Positions 7,074 through 15,279 are shown, numbered from the stretch's first letter. The stretch is 19,782 nucleotides of DNA from Actinomycetota bacterium (GCA_003140115.1 PLIQ01000106.1:1-19782); one strand, 5' to 3'. The notes: generated from the sequence alone by a model not told the origin. Numbers and translations: made by a program.

Positions 7074-7967
7074 ATGACCAAACCGCGGCAGGGGCCGTTG
7101 ATGGCCGGGGAGCCGGTGCAGCTGACCGATCCCAAGGGGCGTAGCCACCTCATCACCCTGCGGGCCGGGGCATCCTTCCATACCCACCGGGGCTCGCTGA
7201 GCCACGACGACATCATCGGCGGCCCGGACGGGAACGTGATCAAGGCGGCGGGCGGCACCCCCTACGTCGTTTTCCGCCCCCTGCTGTCCGACTACACCCT
7301 CGCGATGAAACGCGGCGCGGCGGTGGTCTACCCCAAGGACGCGGCACAGATCGTGGCGTTCGCCGACGTGTTCCCCGGCGCGCGCGTGCTTGAGGCCGGA
7401 GCCGGCTCGGGCGCGCTGAGCTGCTGGCTGCTGCGCGCGGTCGGGGAGCAGGGGACCCTGGTCTCGTTCGAGCGCCGGCCCGACTTCGCCGAGATCGCCC
7501 GCCGGAATGTGGAGCAGTTCTTCGGCGGCCTGCCGCCGGCCTGGCAGCTGGTGAACGGTGAGTTCGGCCCGGGAATGGACCCGGCGCAGGAGGGGCTGGC
7601 CGACTTCGACCGCGTGATCTTGGACATGCTCGCCCCCTGGGACTGCGTGGACGCGGTCGCCTCGGCCCTCGCGCCCGGCGGGTTGGCCTGCTGTTACGTG
7701 GCTACCACGACCCAGCTGTCCCGGACCGTGGAGGCCCTGCGCGGGCATGGCGGCTTCGGCGAGCCCGCCGCCTGGGAGAACCTGGTGCGCGGGTGGCACG
7801 TCGAGGGCCTGGCCGTCCGCCCCGAGCACCGCATGGTGGGACACACCGGGTTCCTGGTCACCGCGCGGCGGCTCGCCCCGGGTGTGGTGCCCCCGCCCCG
7901 CAGGCGCCGTCCGGCCAAGGGCGCGTACGAAGATGCTGCCACGGAGGCCCGGGAGACGGGTGAATAG
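7074..7967 (+). CDS. trmI: tRNA (adenine-58-N1)-methyltransferase
   Basis: A 297-residue SAM-dependent methyltransferase that forms m1A58 in the T-loop of tRNAs. The N-terminal small domain contains VQLTDPKGRSHLITL and FHTHRGSLSHDDIIG (about 36-50). YPKDAAQIV precedes the SAM-binding motif EAGAGSGAL (107-115), and the active-site region LDMLAPWD is at 183-190. ATTTQLSRTVEALR and GHTGFLV follow in the order of the Mycobacterium enzyme Rv2118c. The length is normal for the family. The frame can be extended 9 bases to a GTG at 7065, but that overlaps the TACTGT box, so I choose ATG 7074, probably leaderless. trmI next to the proteasomal ATPase gene is a conserved actinobacterial arrangement. Confidence 0.95.
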   Translation: MTKPRQGPLMAGEPVQLTDPKGRSHLITLRAGASFHTHRGSLSHDDIIGGPDGNVIKAAGGTPYVVFRPLLSDYTLAMKRGAAVVYPKDAAQIVAFADVFPGARVLEAGAGSGALSCWLLRAVGEQGTLVSFERRPDFAEIARRNVEQFFGGLPPAWQLVNGEFGPGMDPAQEGLADFDRVILDMLAPWDCVDAVASALAPGGLACCYVATTTQLSRTVEALRGHGGFGEPAAWENLVRGWHVEGLAVRPEHRMVGHTGFLVTARRLAPGVVPPPRRRRPAKGAYEDAATEARETGE

Positions 7968-8043
7968 TAACGCTTAGCGATACTGGTGTGACGGGCTGGC
8001 GACCGGATGTGCGGCAAGACCGCATCGAAACGCCCTCGCGAGG

Positions 8044-8080
8044 TTAGGGAACGCCGGTGTATAGGTAATGTCTTATTAGA
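8044..8080 (+). promoter_or_regulatory. AT-rich candidate promoter region of the proteasome ATPase gene
   Basis: This is an AT-rich patch in very GC-rich DNA, just after a perfect 10-bp palindrome (CCTCGCGAGG, 8034-8043). TTAGGG (8044-8049) and TAATGT (8066-8071) could be a housekeeping -35/-10 pair with a 16-base spacer. Alternatively GGGAAC (8047-8052) lies 17 bases from GTC (8070-8072), resembling ECF-sigma-type promoters. I cannot decide between them. Confidence 0.4.
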
Positions 8081-8102
8081 AGTTCAGGAGGAGGTGAGAG
8101 GC

Positions 8103-9875
8103 TTGGCCACTAGAGACGACGGCGGGCGTGTGTCACGGCACGACGACGAGGTGAAGAGCCTTACCGCACAGATCTCGTTTCTTGACGAGGAGATCGCCGT
8201 GCTCCGTCGTCGGCTGGCGGACTCGCCACGGCAGGTCAGGCTGCTCGAAGACCGGCTGCACGAGACCGAAGGCAGCCTCAACGGGGTCACCGCGCAGAAT
8301 GAGCGGCTGGCCGCCACGCTGCGGGAGGCGCGCGACCAGATCGTGGCGCTGAAGGAAGAAGTGGACCGGCTGGCCCAGCCGCCGTCCGGGTTCGGAATCT
8401 TCCTGAGCGCGTGCGACGACGACACGGCGGACGTGTTCACCGGCGGGCGCAAGATGCGCGTGAACGTGTCGCCGAACGTCGAGCTCAGCGAGCTGCGCCC
8501 AGGCCAGGAAGTGGTCCTGAACGAAGCGCTCAACGTCGTCATCGCCCAGGGCTTTGAGAAGGTGGGCGAGGTCGTCATGCTCAAGGAGGTGCTCGCCGAC
8601 GGCGAACGTGCCCTGGTCATCTCCCAGGCCGACGAGGAGCGCGTGGTCCGGCTGGCCGAGCCGCTGCTGAACCAGCCGGTGCGGGCGGGCGATTCGCTGC
8701 TGCTGGAGTCCCGGTCCGGGTACGTGTACGAGCGGATCCCCAAGGCTGAGGTGGAAGAGCTGATCCTGGAGGAAGTCCCGGACATCTCCTACTCTGACAT
8801 CGGCGGTCTGGCCGGGCAGATCGAGCAGATCAGGGACGCGATCGAGCTGCCTTACCTGCACGCCGACCTGTTCAAGGAGCACATGCTCAAGCCGCCCAAG
8901 GGGGTCCTGCTCTACGGGCCGCCTGGCTGCGGCAAGACGCTGATCGCCAAGGCGGTCGCGAACTCGCTCGCCAAGCAGGTCGCCGCCAAGACGGCGGACG
9001 AGGGGGCCAAGGTAGGCAAGAGCTTCTTCCTCAACATCAAGGGCCCCGAGCTGCTGAACAAGTACGTGGGCGAGACCGAGCGGCACATCAGGCTCGTGTT
9101 CCAGCGGGCTCGGGAGAAGGCCAGCGAGGGCATGCCCGTCATCGTGTTCTTCGACGAGATGGACTCGATCTTCCGCACCCGGGGCTCGGGCGTCTCGTCC
9201 GACGTGGAGAACACGATCGTGCCGCAGTTGCTGTCCGAGATCGACGGCGTGGAGGGCCTGGAAAACGTCATCGTCATCGGGGCCTCGAACCGCGAGGACA
9301 TGATCGACCCGGCCATCCTGCGGCCCGGCCGGCTCGACGTCAAGATCAAGATCGAGCGGCCCGACGCCGAGGCGGCCAAGGACATCTTCTCCAAGTACGT
9401 GCTCAAGGAGTTGCCGCTGCACCCGGACGACCTGGCCGAGCACGACGACTCGCGGCAGGGCACCGTCGAGGCGATGATCCTGCGCACGGTCGAGCGGATG
9501 TACACCGAGTCCGAGGAGAACCGGTTCCTCGAGGTCACCTACGCCAACGGCGACAAGGAAGTCCTGTACTTCAAGGACTTCAACTCCGGCGCCATGATCG
9601 AGAACATCGTGGCCCGGGCCAAGAAGATGGCCATCAAGGAGTTCCTGGATACCGGGCAGAAGGGCATGCGGGTCAGTCACCTGCTGGCCGCGTGCGTCGA
9701 TGAGTTCAGCGAGAACGAGGACCTGCCCAACACCACGAACCCGGACGACTGGGCCCGCATCTCCGGCAAGAAGGGCGAGCGCATCGTCTACATCAGGACT
9801 CTGGTCTCCGGCAAGACCGGCACCGAGGCAGGCCGCTCCATCGACACCGTGGCGAACACTGGGCAGTACCTTTGA
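8103..9875 (+). CDS. arc: Proteasomal AAA ATPase Arc/Mpa
   Basis: A 590-residue ring ATPase that recognises pupylated proteins and unfolds them into the 20S proteasome. Residues about 14-92 are a coiled coil that in this family binds Pup. Two OB-fold interdomains span about 95-225. The AAA module follows: Walker A GPPGCGKT (272-279), Walker B FFDE (349-352), a VIGASNRED segment (391-399) and arginine-finger region RPGR (407-410). The C-terminus is GQYL, the penultimate-Tyr tail that docks into proteasome alpha-subunit pockets. The sequence is very close to Streptomyces-type Arc throughout, including length. The start is TTG 8103, with AGGAGGAGG at 8086-8094 and an 8-base spacer; the frame extends to 8007, but that part crosses the promoter region. 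dop follows after 167 bases. Confidence 0.97.
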   Translation: MATRDDGGRVSRHDDEVKSLTAQISFLDEEIAVLRRRLADSPRQVRLLEDRLHETEGSLNGVTAQNERLAATLREARDQIVALKEEVDRLAQPPSGFGIFLSACDDDTADVFTGGRKMRVNVSPNVELSELRPGQEVVLNEALNVVIAQGFEKVGEVVMLKEVLADGERALVISQADEERVVRLAEPLLNQPVRAGDSLLLESRSGYVYERIPKAEVEELILEEVPDISYSDIGGLAGQIEQIRDAIELPYLHADLFKEHMLKPPKGVLLYGPPGCGKTLIAKAVANSLAKQVAAKTADEGAKVGKSFFLNIKGPELLNKYVGETERHIRLVFQRAREKASEGMPVIVFFDEMDSIFRTRGSGVSSDVENTIVPQLLSEIDGVEGLENVIVIGASNREDMIDPAILRPGRLDVKIKIERPDAEAAKDIFSKYVLKELPLHPDDLAEHDDSRQGTVEAMILRTVERMYTESEENRFLEVTYANGDKEVLYFKDFNSGAMIENIVARAKKMAIKEFLDTGQKGMRVSHLLAACVDEFSENEDLPNTTNPDDWARISGKKGERIVYIRTLVSGKTGTEAGRSIDTVANTGQYL

Positions 9876-9889
9876 TGCCTGTTCGCGCT

Positions 9890-9911
9890 CAGGCCCCCGC
9901 GAGGGAGCCTG
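9890..9911 (+). terminator. Imperfect hairpin after arc, possible terminator
   Basis: CAGGC (9890-9894) pairs with GCCTG (9907-9911). One mismatch and a 3-bp CCC/GGG extension follow, around a GCGA loop. It starts 14 bases after the arc stop. The dop leader has its own promoter further on, so partial termination here is plausible. Confidence 0.4.
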
Positions 9912-9973
9912 GGCGGCGCCCCCCCGAGGGCAAAAAGAGTGTGTCGGCATGTCTCCTTCGTCCGTATCGGCAT

Positions 9974-9979
9974 TAGGCT
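9974..9979 (+). promoter_or_regulatory. Candidate -10 element for the dop leader transcript
   Basis: TAGGCT is followed by exactly 7 bases and then an ATG at 9987 that opens a 19-codon frame ending on the dop start. This would give a leaderless transcript. No clear -35 box is visible. Confidence 0.5.
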
Positions 9980-9986
9980 GCTTGGC

Positions 9987-10046
9987 ATGAGCGAGCTGGA
10001 GGGCCGCCTCCACGCGGGCCGGAGGCGAGCGGGAGTGACTTCATGA
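9987..10046 (+). CDS. Putative 19-residue leaderless leader peptide overlapping the dop start
   Basis: ATG at 9987 begins a short frame encoding [19 protein letters not shown] and ends with TGA at 10044-10046, which overlaps the dop ATG (10043-10045) as ATGA. The ATG lies 7 bases after a TAGGCT box, the geometry of leaderless initiation. Its translation would bring ribosomes to the dop start, so it could couple or regulate dop expression. The peptide is basic in its second half and resembles no family I know. Codons are GC-rich like the neighbours, which is weak evidence given its length. It may be a chance frame; the combination of -10 spacing and ATGA overlap is what makes it credible. Confidence 0.4.
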   Translation: MSELEGRLHAGRRRAGVTS

Positions 10047-11560
10047 GCGTGCTACGGGTGATGGGTACCGAGACGGAATACGGCATCTCCGTGCCCGGTC
10101 AGCCCGGCGCCAACGCGATGGTGACCTCGTCCCAGATCGTCAACGCCTACCAGGCGGCCACGGCCGCCCGGGCGCGCCGGGCCCGGTGGGACTTCGAGGA
10201 GGAGAACCCGCTGCGGGACGCCCGCGGGTTCGACCTGACCCGGGAGGCGGCGGACTCCTCTCAGCTGACCGACGAGGACCTGGGCCTGGCCAACGTCATT
10301 CTCACCAATGGCGGCCGGCTCTACGTCGACCATGCGCATCCGGAGTACTCCGCGCCCGAGTGCACCAACCCGCTATCGGTGGTGATCTGGGACAAGGCCG
10401 GCGAGCGGGTCATGGCCGAGGCCGCGGCCAAGGCGGCAACCGTGCCGGGTAGCGCGCCCATCCAGCTGTACAAGAACAACACCGACAACAAGGGCGCCTC
10501 CTACGGCTCGCACGAGAACTACCTGATGCGCCGGGCCACGCCGTTCGCCGACATCGTCAAGTTCCTCGTCCCGTTCTTCGTATCCCGCCAGGTGATCTGC
10601 GGGGCCGGACGGGTCGGCATCGGCGCCGACGGCCGGGGCTCGGGCTTCCAGATCAGCCAGCGGGCCGACTACTTCGAGGTCGAGGTGGGCCTGGAGACCA
10701 CGCTGAAGCGGCCCATCATCAATACCCGCGACGAGCCGCACGCCGACCCGGAGAAGTACCGGCGGCTGCACGTGATTCTCGGCGACGCCAACATGAGCGA
10801 GGTGTGCACCTACCTCAAGGTCGGCACCACCTCGCTGGTGCTTTCGATGATCGAGGACAAGTTCCTCGGCTCGGACCTGTCCGTCGAGGCGCCGGTGGCC
10901 GAGCTCCGCGCGATCTCGCACGATCCGACCTGCCGCCGCTTGGTCACGCTCAAGGACGGCCGGAAGATGACCGCGGTTCAGCTACAGGCTGAATACCTCG
11001 AGCTAGCCCGCAAGTACACCGAGGACCGGTACGGAGGCGACGTCGACGACATCACCGCCGACGTCCTGGACCGGTGGGAGTCGGTGCTGAACCGGCTGGC
11101 CGAGGACCCCATGCTGCTGGCCAAGGAGCTGGACTGGGTGGCCAAGCTCGAGCTGCTCGAGGGGTACCGGTCCCGGGACTCACTGGGCTGGGATCATCCC
11201 CGGCTACAGCTGGTTGACCTGCAGTACTCCGACGTGCGACCGGACCGTGGCCTGTACAACCGGCTGGCCGCCCGGGGCCGGATGGTGCGGCTGACCGACG
11301 ACGCGACCGTGGACCGGGCCATCGATAACCCGCCGGAGGACACCAGGGCCTACTTCCGCGGCCGCTGCCTGCGGCAGTATCCCGAGTCGGTGGCTGCCGC
11401 CTCCTGGGACTCCGTCATCTTCGACATCCCCGGCCGGGAGTCGCTGCAACGCGTCCCCACCCTGGAGCCACTGCGTGGTACCAAGGCACATGTGGGTGAG
11501 CTGCTGGACCGCTGCCGGACCGCGGCTGAGCTGGTCGCGGCGCTCACCAACCAGGATTAG
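10043..11560 (+). CDS. dop: Pup deamidase/depupylase Dop
   Basis: A 505-residue enzyme of the glutamine-synthetase-like Dop/PafA family. It deamidates the C-terminal Gln of Pup to Glu, readying it for ligation, and removes Pup from targets. Seen here: [10 protein letters not shown] at 7-16 (E10 in the ATP/Mg site), [11 protein letters not shown] at 55-65 leading into the Dop-loop region that distinguishes Dop from Paf[15 protein letters not shown] at 94-107 with the catalytic Asp D96, QLYKNN at 141-146, SHENYL at 156-161, [29 protein letters not shown] and [14 protein letters not shown] near the C-terminus. The order and length match Mycobacterium Dop (Rv2112c). ATG 10043 is preceded by GGGAG (10031-10035) with a 7-base spacer and overlaps a possible leader frame. 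pup follows after 102 bases. Confidence 0.97.
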   Translation: MSVLRVMGTETEYGISVPGQPGANAMVTSSQIVNAYQAATAARARRARWDFEEENPLRDARGFDLTREAADSSQLTDEDLGLANVILTNGGRLYVDHAHPEYSAPECTNPLSVVIWDKAGERVMAEAAAKAATVPGSAPIQLYKNNTDNKGASYGSHENYLMRRATPFADIVKFLVPFFVSRQVICGAGRVGIGADGRGSGFQISQRADYFEVEVGLETTLKRPIINTRDEPHADPEKYRRLHVILGDANMSEVCTYLKVGTTSLVLSMIEDKFLGSDLSVEAPVAELRAISHDPTCRRLVTLKDGRKMTAVQLQAEYLELARKYTEDRYGGDVDDITADVLDRWESVLNRLAEDPMLLAKELDWVAKLELLEGYRSRDSLGWDHPRLQLVDLQYSDVRPDRGLYNRLAARGRMVRLTDDATVDRAIDNPPEDTRAYFRGRCLRQYPESVAAASWDSVIFDIPGRESLQRVPTLEPLRGTKAHVGELLDRCRTAAELVAALTNQD

Positions 11561-11564
11561 CGCC

Positions 11565-11582
11565 CTCGGGGCGGGTCCCGAG
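11565..11582 (+). terminator. Short hairpin after dop
   Basis: CTCGGG (11565-11570) and CCCGAG (11577-11582) form a 6-bp stem with a 6-base loop, a few bases after the dop stop. It is weak and has no T-tract. It may attenuate read-through into pup. Confidence 0.3.
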
Positions 11583-11608
11583 TTCGTACCGATTTGAGCC
11601 CGGCGGGG

Positions 11609-11640
11609 TTGGGCGGGACTGCCACGGGTGACGATAACGT
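11609..11640 (+). promoter_or_regulatory. Candidate promoter upstream of pup
   Basis: TTGGGC (11609-11614) and GATAAC (11633-11638) are separated by 18 bases and lie about 25 bases before the pup ATG. The boxes match the housekeeping consensus only partly. Confidence 0.35.
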
Positions 11641-11662
11641 TGGGACAGACGGAGGTAGCGAC

Positions 11663-11875
11663 ATGGCAACCAACAAGGACACAGGCGGTCAGCGCCAGAC
11701 TACGAGGCGCACCGACGAGACCGAGCAGGCGGAATCCGGGACCACCGAGGAGGTCCGGGAGCGGCACGAGAAGCTCTCCGACGACGTCGACGCGATCCTC
11801 GACGAGATCGACGAGGTTCTCGAGGAGAACGCCGAGGAGTTCGTGCGGTCGTACGTGCAGAAGGGCGGCCAGTAG
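11663..11875 (+). CDS. pup: Prokaryotic ubiquitin-like protein Pup
   Basis: A 70-residue, largely disordered acidic protein that is joined to substrate lysines as a degradation tag. The N-terminal half is polar; residues about 28-63 carry the conserved amphipathic region (EKLSDDVDAILDEIDEVLEE) that pairs with the Arc coiled coil. The end is YVQKGGQ, so the encoded C-terminal residue is Gln and Dop must deamidate it before ligation. The family usually has 60-70 residues. I chose ATG 11663 because GGAGG at 11651-11655 sits 7 bases upstream; an in-frame TTG at 11594 would add 23 residues without a matching ribosome binding site. prcB follows after 126 bases. Confidence 0.97.
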   Translation: MATNKDTGGQRQTTRRTDETEQAESGTTEEVRERHEKLSDDVDAILDEIDEVLEENAEEFVRSYVQKGGQ

Positions 11876-11951
11876 CCAGTAGCCGGCCAGCGGTTCGCCG
11901 TAGGCGGACACGTCGGCGGGTGGGGCGTGCTGTCTGGCTCTGGCACGGCAG

Positions 11952-11957
11952 TAGGGT
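11952..11957 (+). promoter_or_regulatory. Candidate -10 element upstream of prcB
   Basis: TAGGGT fits the TAnnnT pattern and would start transcription near 11965, leaving a leader of about 37 bases with the GGAGG at 11991-11995. A small GGCAC/GTGCC hairpin lies in this leader (11966-11979). There is no clear -35 box, so this is tentative. Confidence 0.3.
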
Positions 11958-12001
11958 CTGTTGAAGGCACTGCTGTGCCGACCACCGTCAGGAGGTTCGC
12001 G

Positions 12002-12919
12002 TTGGGCTCGTACTTTGACGGCAGCCAGTCCGGCCCGTTCGCCGGGGGAGCCGGGGCGCAAGCAGGTCCCGGGCGAAACCGGATCAGGCCGCCGGCGGTC
12101 TTCATGGACCGGCAGTCCTCGTCGTTCGCGGATTTCCTCGCCTCCCACTCTCCGGATCTGCTGCCTGGCCGGGCTCCCGGCGGCGCCGCGGACTCCCCGG
12201 CGTTGCATGACCTGCCGCACGCCACCACGATCGTCGCCGCGGCCTGCCACCACGGCGTGGTGCTGGCGGGTGATCGCCGGGCCACCTACGGGAGCATGAT
12301 CGCCAAGCGGGACGTGGAGAAGGTGTTCCGCAGCGATGAGTTCTCGGCCATTGGCTACGCGGGCACGGGCAGCGTGGGGATTGAGTTCGTCCGCCTGTTC
12401 CAGGTCGAGCTCGAGCACTACGAGAAGATGGAGGGCCGCCCGCTGTCACTGGAGGGCAAGGCCAACCGGCTCGCCTGGATGATCAGGGGCAACCTGGCCG
12501 CGGCCATGCAGGGGTTCGTCGTCGTGCCGCTCTTCGTCGGCTACGACGAGGACGCCAGCCAGGGGCGTATCTTCAGCTACGACGTGGCCGGCGGCCCGTA
12601 CGAGGAGCAGAGGTTCTACTCCATCGGCTCGGGATCGGTCTTCGCCCGCGGTTCGCTGAAGAAGCTGTACGTCGACGACATGCCGGTAGCCGACGCCGTG
12701 CTGGCCTGCGTCCAGGCGCTGTACGACGCCGCCGACGACGATTCGGCGACCGGCGGCCCGGACCTGACCCGGCGGATCTTCCCGGTCATCGCCACGGTGA
12801 CGGCGGATGGCTTCCGCAAGCTGTCCGAAGCCGAGTCCGAGGATTACACCCAGCAGGTGGTGCAGGAGCGGATGACCATGCCTGACGGCCCATCCGCCCC
12901 GCTGCGCACGGCCCGCTAG
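12002..12919 (+). CDS. prcB: 20S proteasome beta subunit
   Basis: A 305-residue precursor of the proteolytic subunit. Residues 1-74 form a propeptide containing the [16 protein letters not shown] segment (about 40-55) that is conserved in actinobacterial propeptides. Self-cleavage before T75 exposes the catalytic threonine of TTIVAA. D91 (GDRRAT) and K107 (VEKVF) fall at mature positions 17 and 33, the other catalytic residues, and the later SIGSGS and D-x-x-TGG motifs are present. The residue before T75 is Ala, where Gly is usual. I chose TTG 12002 because GGAGG at 11991-11995 lies 6 bases upstream; the frame can be extended to 11927 without such support. prcA follows after 46 bases, almost certainly on the same transcript. 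Confidence 0.96.
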   Translation: MGSYFDGSQSGPFAGGAGAQAGPGRNRIRPPAVFMDRQSSSFADFLASHSPDLLPGRAPGGAADSPALHDLPHATTIVAAACHHGVVLAGDRRATYGSMIAKRDVEKVFRSDEFSAIGYAGTGSVGIEFVRLFQVELEHYEKMEGRPLSLEGKANRLAWMIRGNLAAAMQGFVVVPLFVGYDEDASQGRIFSYDVAGGPYEEQRFYSIGSGSVFARGSLKKLYVDDMPVADAVLACVQALYDAADDDSATGGPDLTRRIFPVIATVTADGFRKLSEAESEDYTQQVVQERMTMPDGPSAPLRTAR

Positions 12920-12965
12920 CGCATCTCGTCCCGCCCCATCTGTCTAGGTAAAGGAAGCATTCGCG

Positions 12966-13826
12966 GTGTCCATGCCGTTCGGTTATGTCTCACCCGCACA
13001 GGCCATGCGGGACAAGGCCGAATACGCGCGTCAGGGAATCGCGCGCGGCCGCAGCTGCGTCACGCTGCAGTACGACGGCGGGATCTTGCTGATGGCGCCC
13101 AACCCGTCAAGCGCGCTGCACAAGATCAGCGAGATCTACGACCGGATCGCGTTCGCCGCGGTGGGCCGGTACAACGAATACGAGAACCTGCGCAAGGCCG
13201 GGATCACGTACGCGGACATCACCGGGTACCAGTTCGACCGGGTCGACGTGACGGCCCGCGGCATCGCCAACTACTACGCCCAGAACCTGGGCACCATCTT
13301 CACCGAGAACCTCAAGCCGTTCGAGGTGGAGATCGTCGTCGCCGAGGTCGGCACGCGGCCGGAGACCGATCAGATCTACCGGATCACGTTCGACGGGTCG
13401 GTGACCGACGAGCCGGGCTTCGTCGCCTTCGGCGGGCAGGCCGACCAGGTTTCCGCGGCGCTGAAGGAGCGTTACTCCCCGGGCATGTCCCTGACCGAGG
13501 CGTTCACCGCCGCGTTGGCCGCACTGTCGGCCAGCGGCAACGGCGAGCGCAGCGAGGTGGCGGCTACCCAGCTGGAGGTTGCCATCCTGGACCGGACCCG
13601 GGATCACCGCGCGTTCCGCCGCATCCGCGCGGCCCGGCTCGAGGAGCTCATCGCCGAGAGCCGCGCCGCCGAGGCGAAGAGCGCTCCCGAGGCCGCGGCG
13701 GACGCCCCCGCCAGCCCGCCGGCGCCGCCCGCCGACTCCGGACCTGCCACGGGTCCCGACGCGGGCAGCACCGACCGCGGCGGCGGCCTGGGTGGCGCCA
13801 ACGGCACCCCGCCGAACCCGCTCTAG
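12966..13826 (+). CDS. prcA: 20S proteasome alpha subunit
   Basis: A 286-residue subunit of the outer rings that gate the proteasome and dock Arc. MPFGYVSPAQAMRDKAEYARQGIARG (3-28) is the gate and H0 helix region. K53 (LHKISE) matches the pocket lysine that receives the ATPase C-terminus. IYDRIAFAAVGRYNEYENLRK (57-77) and YAQNLGTIFTENLKPFEVEIVVAEV (104-128) are typical of the family. The C-terminal tail from about residue 235 is rich in Ala, Pro and Gly, is longer than in Mycobacterium and is probably disordered. The GTG at 12966 has AAGGAAG at 12951-12957 with an 8-base spacer; ATG 12972 is a weaker alternative. pafA does not follow. The next gene is convergent accD, 11 bases away. Confidence 0.96.
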   Translation: MSMPFGYVSPAQAMRDKAEYARQGIARGRSCVTLQYDGGILLMAPNPSSALHKISEIYDRIAFAAVGRYNEYENLRKAGITYADITGYQFDRVDVTARGIANYYAQNLGTIFTENLKPFEVEIVVAEVGTRPETDQIYRITFDGSVTDEPGFVAFGGQADQVSAALKERYSPGMSLTEAFTAALAALSASGNGERSEVAATQLEVAILDRTRDHRAFRRIRAARLEELIAESRAAEAKSAPEAAADAPASPPAPPADSGPATGPDAGSTDRGGGLGGANGTPPNPL

Positions 13827-13837
13827 GGCGCCCGGGC

Positions 13838-15250
13838 TCACAGCGGGATGTTGGCGTGCGTTCCCTTGAGCTGGGGGGCCTCGGCGATGGCCCGCGCCAG
13901 TTCACGGCCCGTCTGGCTGGGCTCGATGATGGCGTCGATGACGCCGAGGTCGACCGCGCGCTGCAGGCCGCCCGCGGTGGCCTCGTGCTCGGCGGCCAGC
14001 TCTGCCTCGGCCTCGCGCAGCCGCTCGGGCGGCACCGAGGCCAGCGTCCGCCGGTGCAGGATCCGGACGGCCGCGACCGCGCCCATGACGGCCACCTCGG
14101 CGCCCGGCCAGGCGAACACGCGGGTCGCGCCGAGCGAGCGGGAGTTCATCGCGATGAAGGCCCCGCCGAACGCCTTGCGGGTCACAAGCGTCACCCGGGG
14201 CACCGTGGCCTCGGCGAACGCGTGCAGCAGCTTGGCGCCGCGGCGGACCACGCCGTCCCACTCCTGGCCGACCCCGGGCAGGTAGCCCGGCACGTCCACC
14301 AGCACCACGAGCGGCACGCCGAACGCGTCGCACATCCGGACGAAGCGCGCCGCCTTCTCCGCCGACGCGGCGTCCAGGCAGCCGCCGAGCCGCATCGGGT
14401 TGCTGGCCACGACGCCGACCGTGCGCCCGGCCAGCCGGCCCAGGATCGTCACGATGTTCGGCGCCCACCGGGGGTGCAGTTCCACGCCCGGCGAATCGAG
14501 CAGCTTGGCGGTCAGCAGGTGCACGTCGTAGGCGCGCCGGGAGGCATCAGGCAGCACTCCGGACAGGTCGCGGTCCACAGCGTCCTCGGCGATCTTCCCC
14601 TGGTCGCTGAGCAGCGCCGCGAGCTGGCGGGCCCGGTCCAGTGCCTCGGCGTCCGTCTCGGTCACCACGTGCACCACGCCGGAGCGGCGGCTGTGCGGCT
14701 CCGGCCCGCCGAGCCGCTCCATGTCCACGTCCTCGCCGGTCACCGAGCGGACCACGTCCGGGCCGGTGACGAAGATGCGGCCCAGGCCGGACAGGATCAC
14801 AATGTCGGTCAGCGCCGGGCCGTAGGCGGCGCCGCCGGCCGCGGGACCGAGCACCACCGAGATCTGCGGCACCCGTCCGGAGGCGGCGGTCATCGCCGCG
14901 AACACGGTTCCCACCGCGTGCAGGCTGGCCACGCCCTCGGCGAGCCGGGCCCCGCCCGAGTGCCACAGGCCCACGATCGGAACCCCGCGGGAGACCGCCT
15001 CCGCGTACGCGCCGACGATCGCGGCGCAGCCCGCGCTGCCCATCGCCCCGCCCTGCACCCGCGGATCGCAGGCGAACGCCACCGCTCCCGCCCCGTGGAC
15101 CAGCCCGACGCCCGCGAGCACCCCGCTCCGCTCCTCCGCGCCCGCCGGCAGCAGCTCCAGCGTGCCGGGGTCGAACAGCGCTGCCAGCCGTTCCCGCGGG
15201 TCACGGGGCATGCCTACGCGGGCCGGCCTGGGATCCAGGGTGGTCGTCAT
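13838..15250 (-). CDS. accD: Acyl-CoA carboxylase carboxyltransferase (beta) subunit, AccD6-like
   Basis: A 470-residue carboxyltransferase subunit with fused N- and C-terminal crotonase-like halves. It moves CO2 from biotin on a carrier protein to acetyl- or propionyl-CoA, giving malonyl- or methylmalonyl-CoA. Seen: MGSAGCAAIVGAYAEA (70-85), oxyanion loop SGGARLAEG (98-106), GPAAGGAAYGPAL (135-147), and in the second half NPMRLGG (284-290), DVPGYLPGVGQEWDGVVRRGAKLL (319-342) and KAFGGAFIAMNS (359-370). There is no N-terminal zinc ribbon, so this is the actinobacterial AccD/PccB type, not the E. coli AccD type. GAGGAGA lies 6 bases before ATG 15250. It is the last gene of the fab operon, 29 bases after fabF, so malonyl-CoA supply is the likely role. 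Acetyl versus propionyl preference cannot be read safely. Confidence 0.9.
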   Translation of the reverse strand: MTTTLDPRPARVGMPRDPRERLAALFDPGTLELLPAGAEERSGVLAGVGLVHGAGAVAFACDPRVQGGAMGSAGCAAIVGAYAEAVSRGVPIVGLWHSGGARLAEGVASLHAVGTVFAAMTAASGRVPQISVVLGPAAGGAAYGPALTDIVILSGLGRIFVTGPDVVRSVTGEDVDMERLGGPEPHSRRSGVVHVVTETDAEALDRARQLAALLSDQGKIAEDAVDRDLSGVLPDASRRAYDVHLLTAKLLDSPGVELHPRWAPNIVTILGRLAGRTVGVVASNPMRLGGCLDAASAEKAARFVRMCDAFGVPLVVLVDVPGYLPGVGQEWDGVVRRGAKLLHAFAEATVPRVTLVTRKAFGGAFIAMNSRSLGATRVFAWPGAEVAVMGAVAAVRILHRRTLASVPPERLREAEAELAAEHEATAGGLQRAVDLGVIDAIIEPSQTGRELARAIAEAPQLKGTHANIPL

Positions 15251-15279
15251 CGGTGGTCTCCTCTACCGGCTTAACGGGT

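Noticed and set aside
8133..10013. 626-codon open frame on the minus strand opposite arc
   Set aside because: It is antisense to a strongly conserved ATPase gene and its product is low-complexity Val/Asp/His/Gly-rich sequence.
11594..11662. In-frame TTG extension of Pup
   Set aside because: It would add 23 residues through the probable promoter, and the GGAGG at 11651-11655 is correctly placed for the ATG at 11663 only.
13824..13840. GGGCGCCC/GCCCGGGC palindromes between prcA and accD as a terminator
   Set aside because: The palindromes are short and overlapping, leave no proper loop, and overlap both stop codons; I cannot support a defined terminator.
13856..15274. 472-codon open frame on the plus strand opposite accD
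   Set aside because: It is His/Arg/Gly-rich with no recognisable motif; accD on the minus strand has clear carboxyltransferase motifs. High GC creates such shadow frames.
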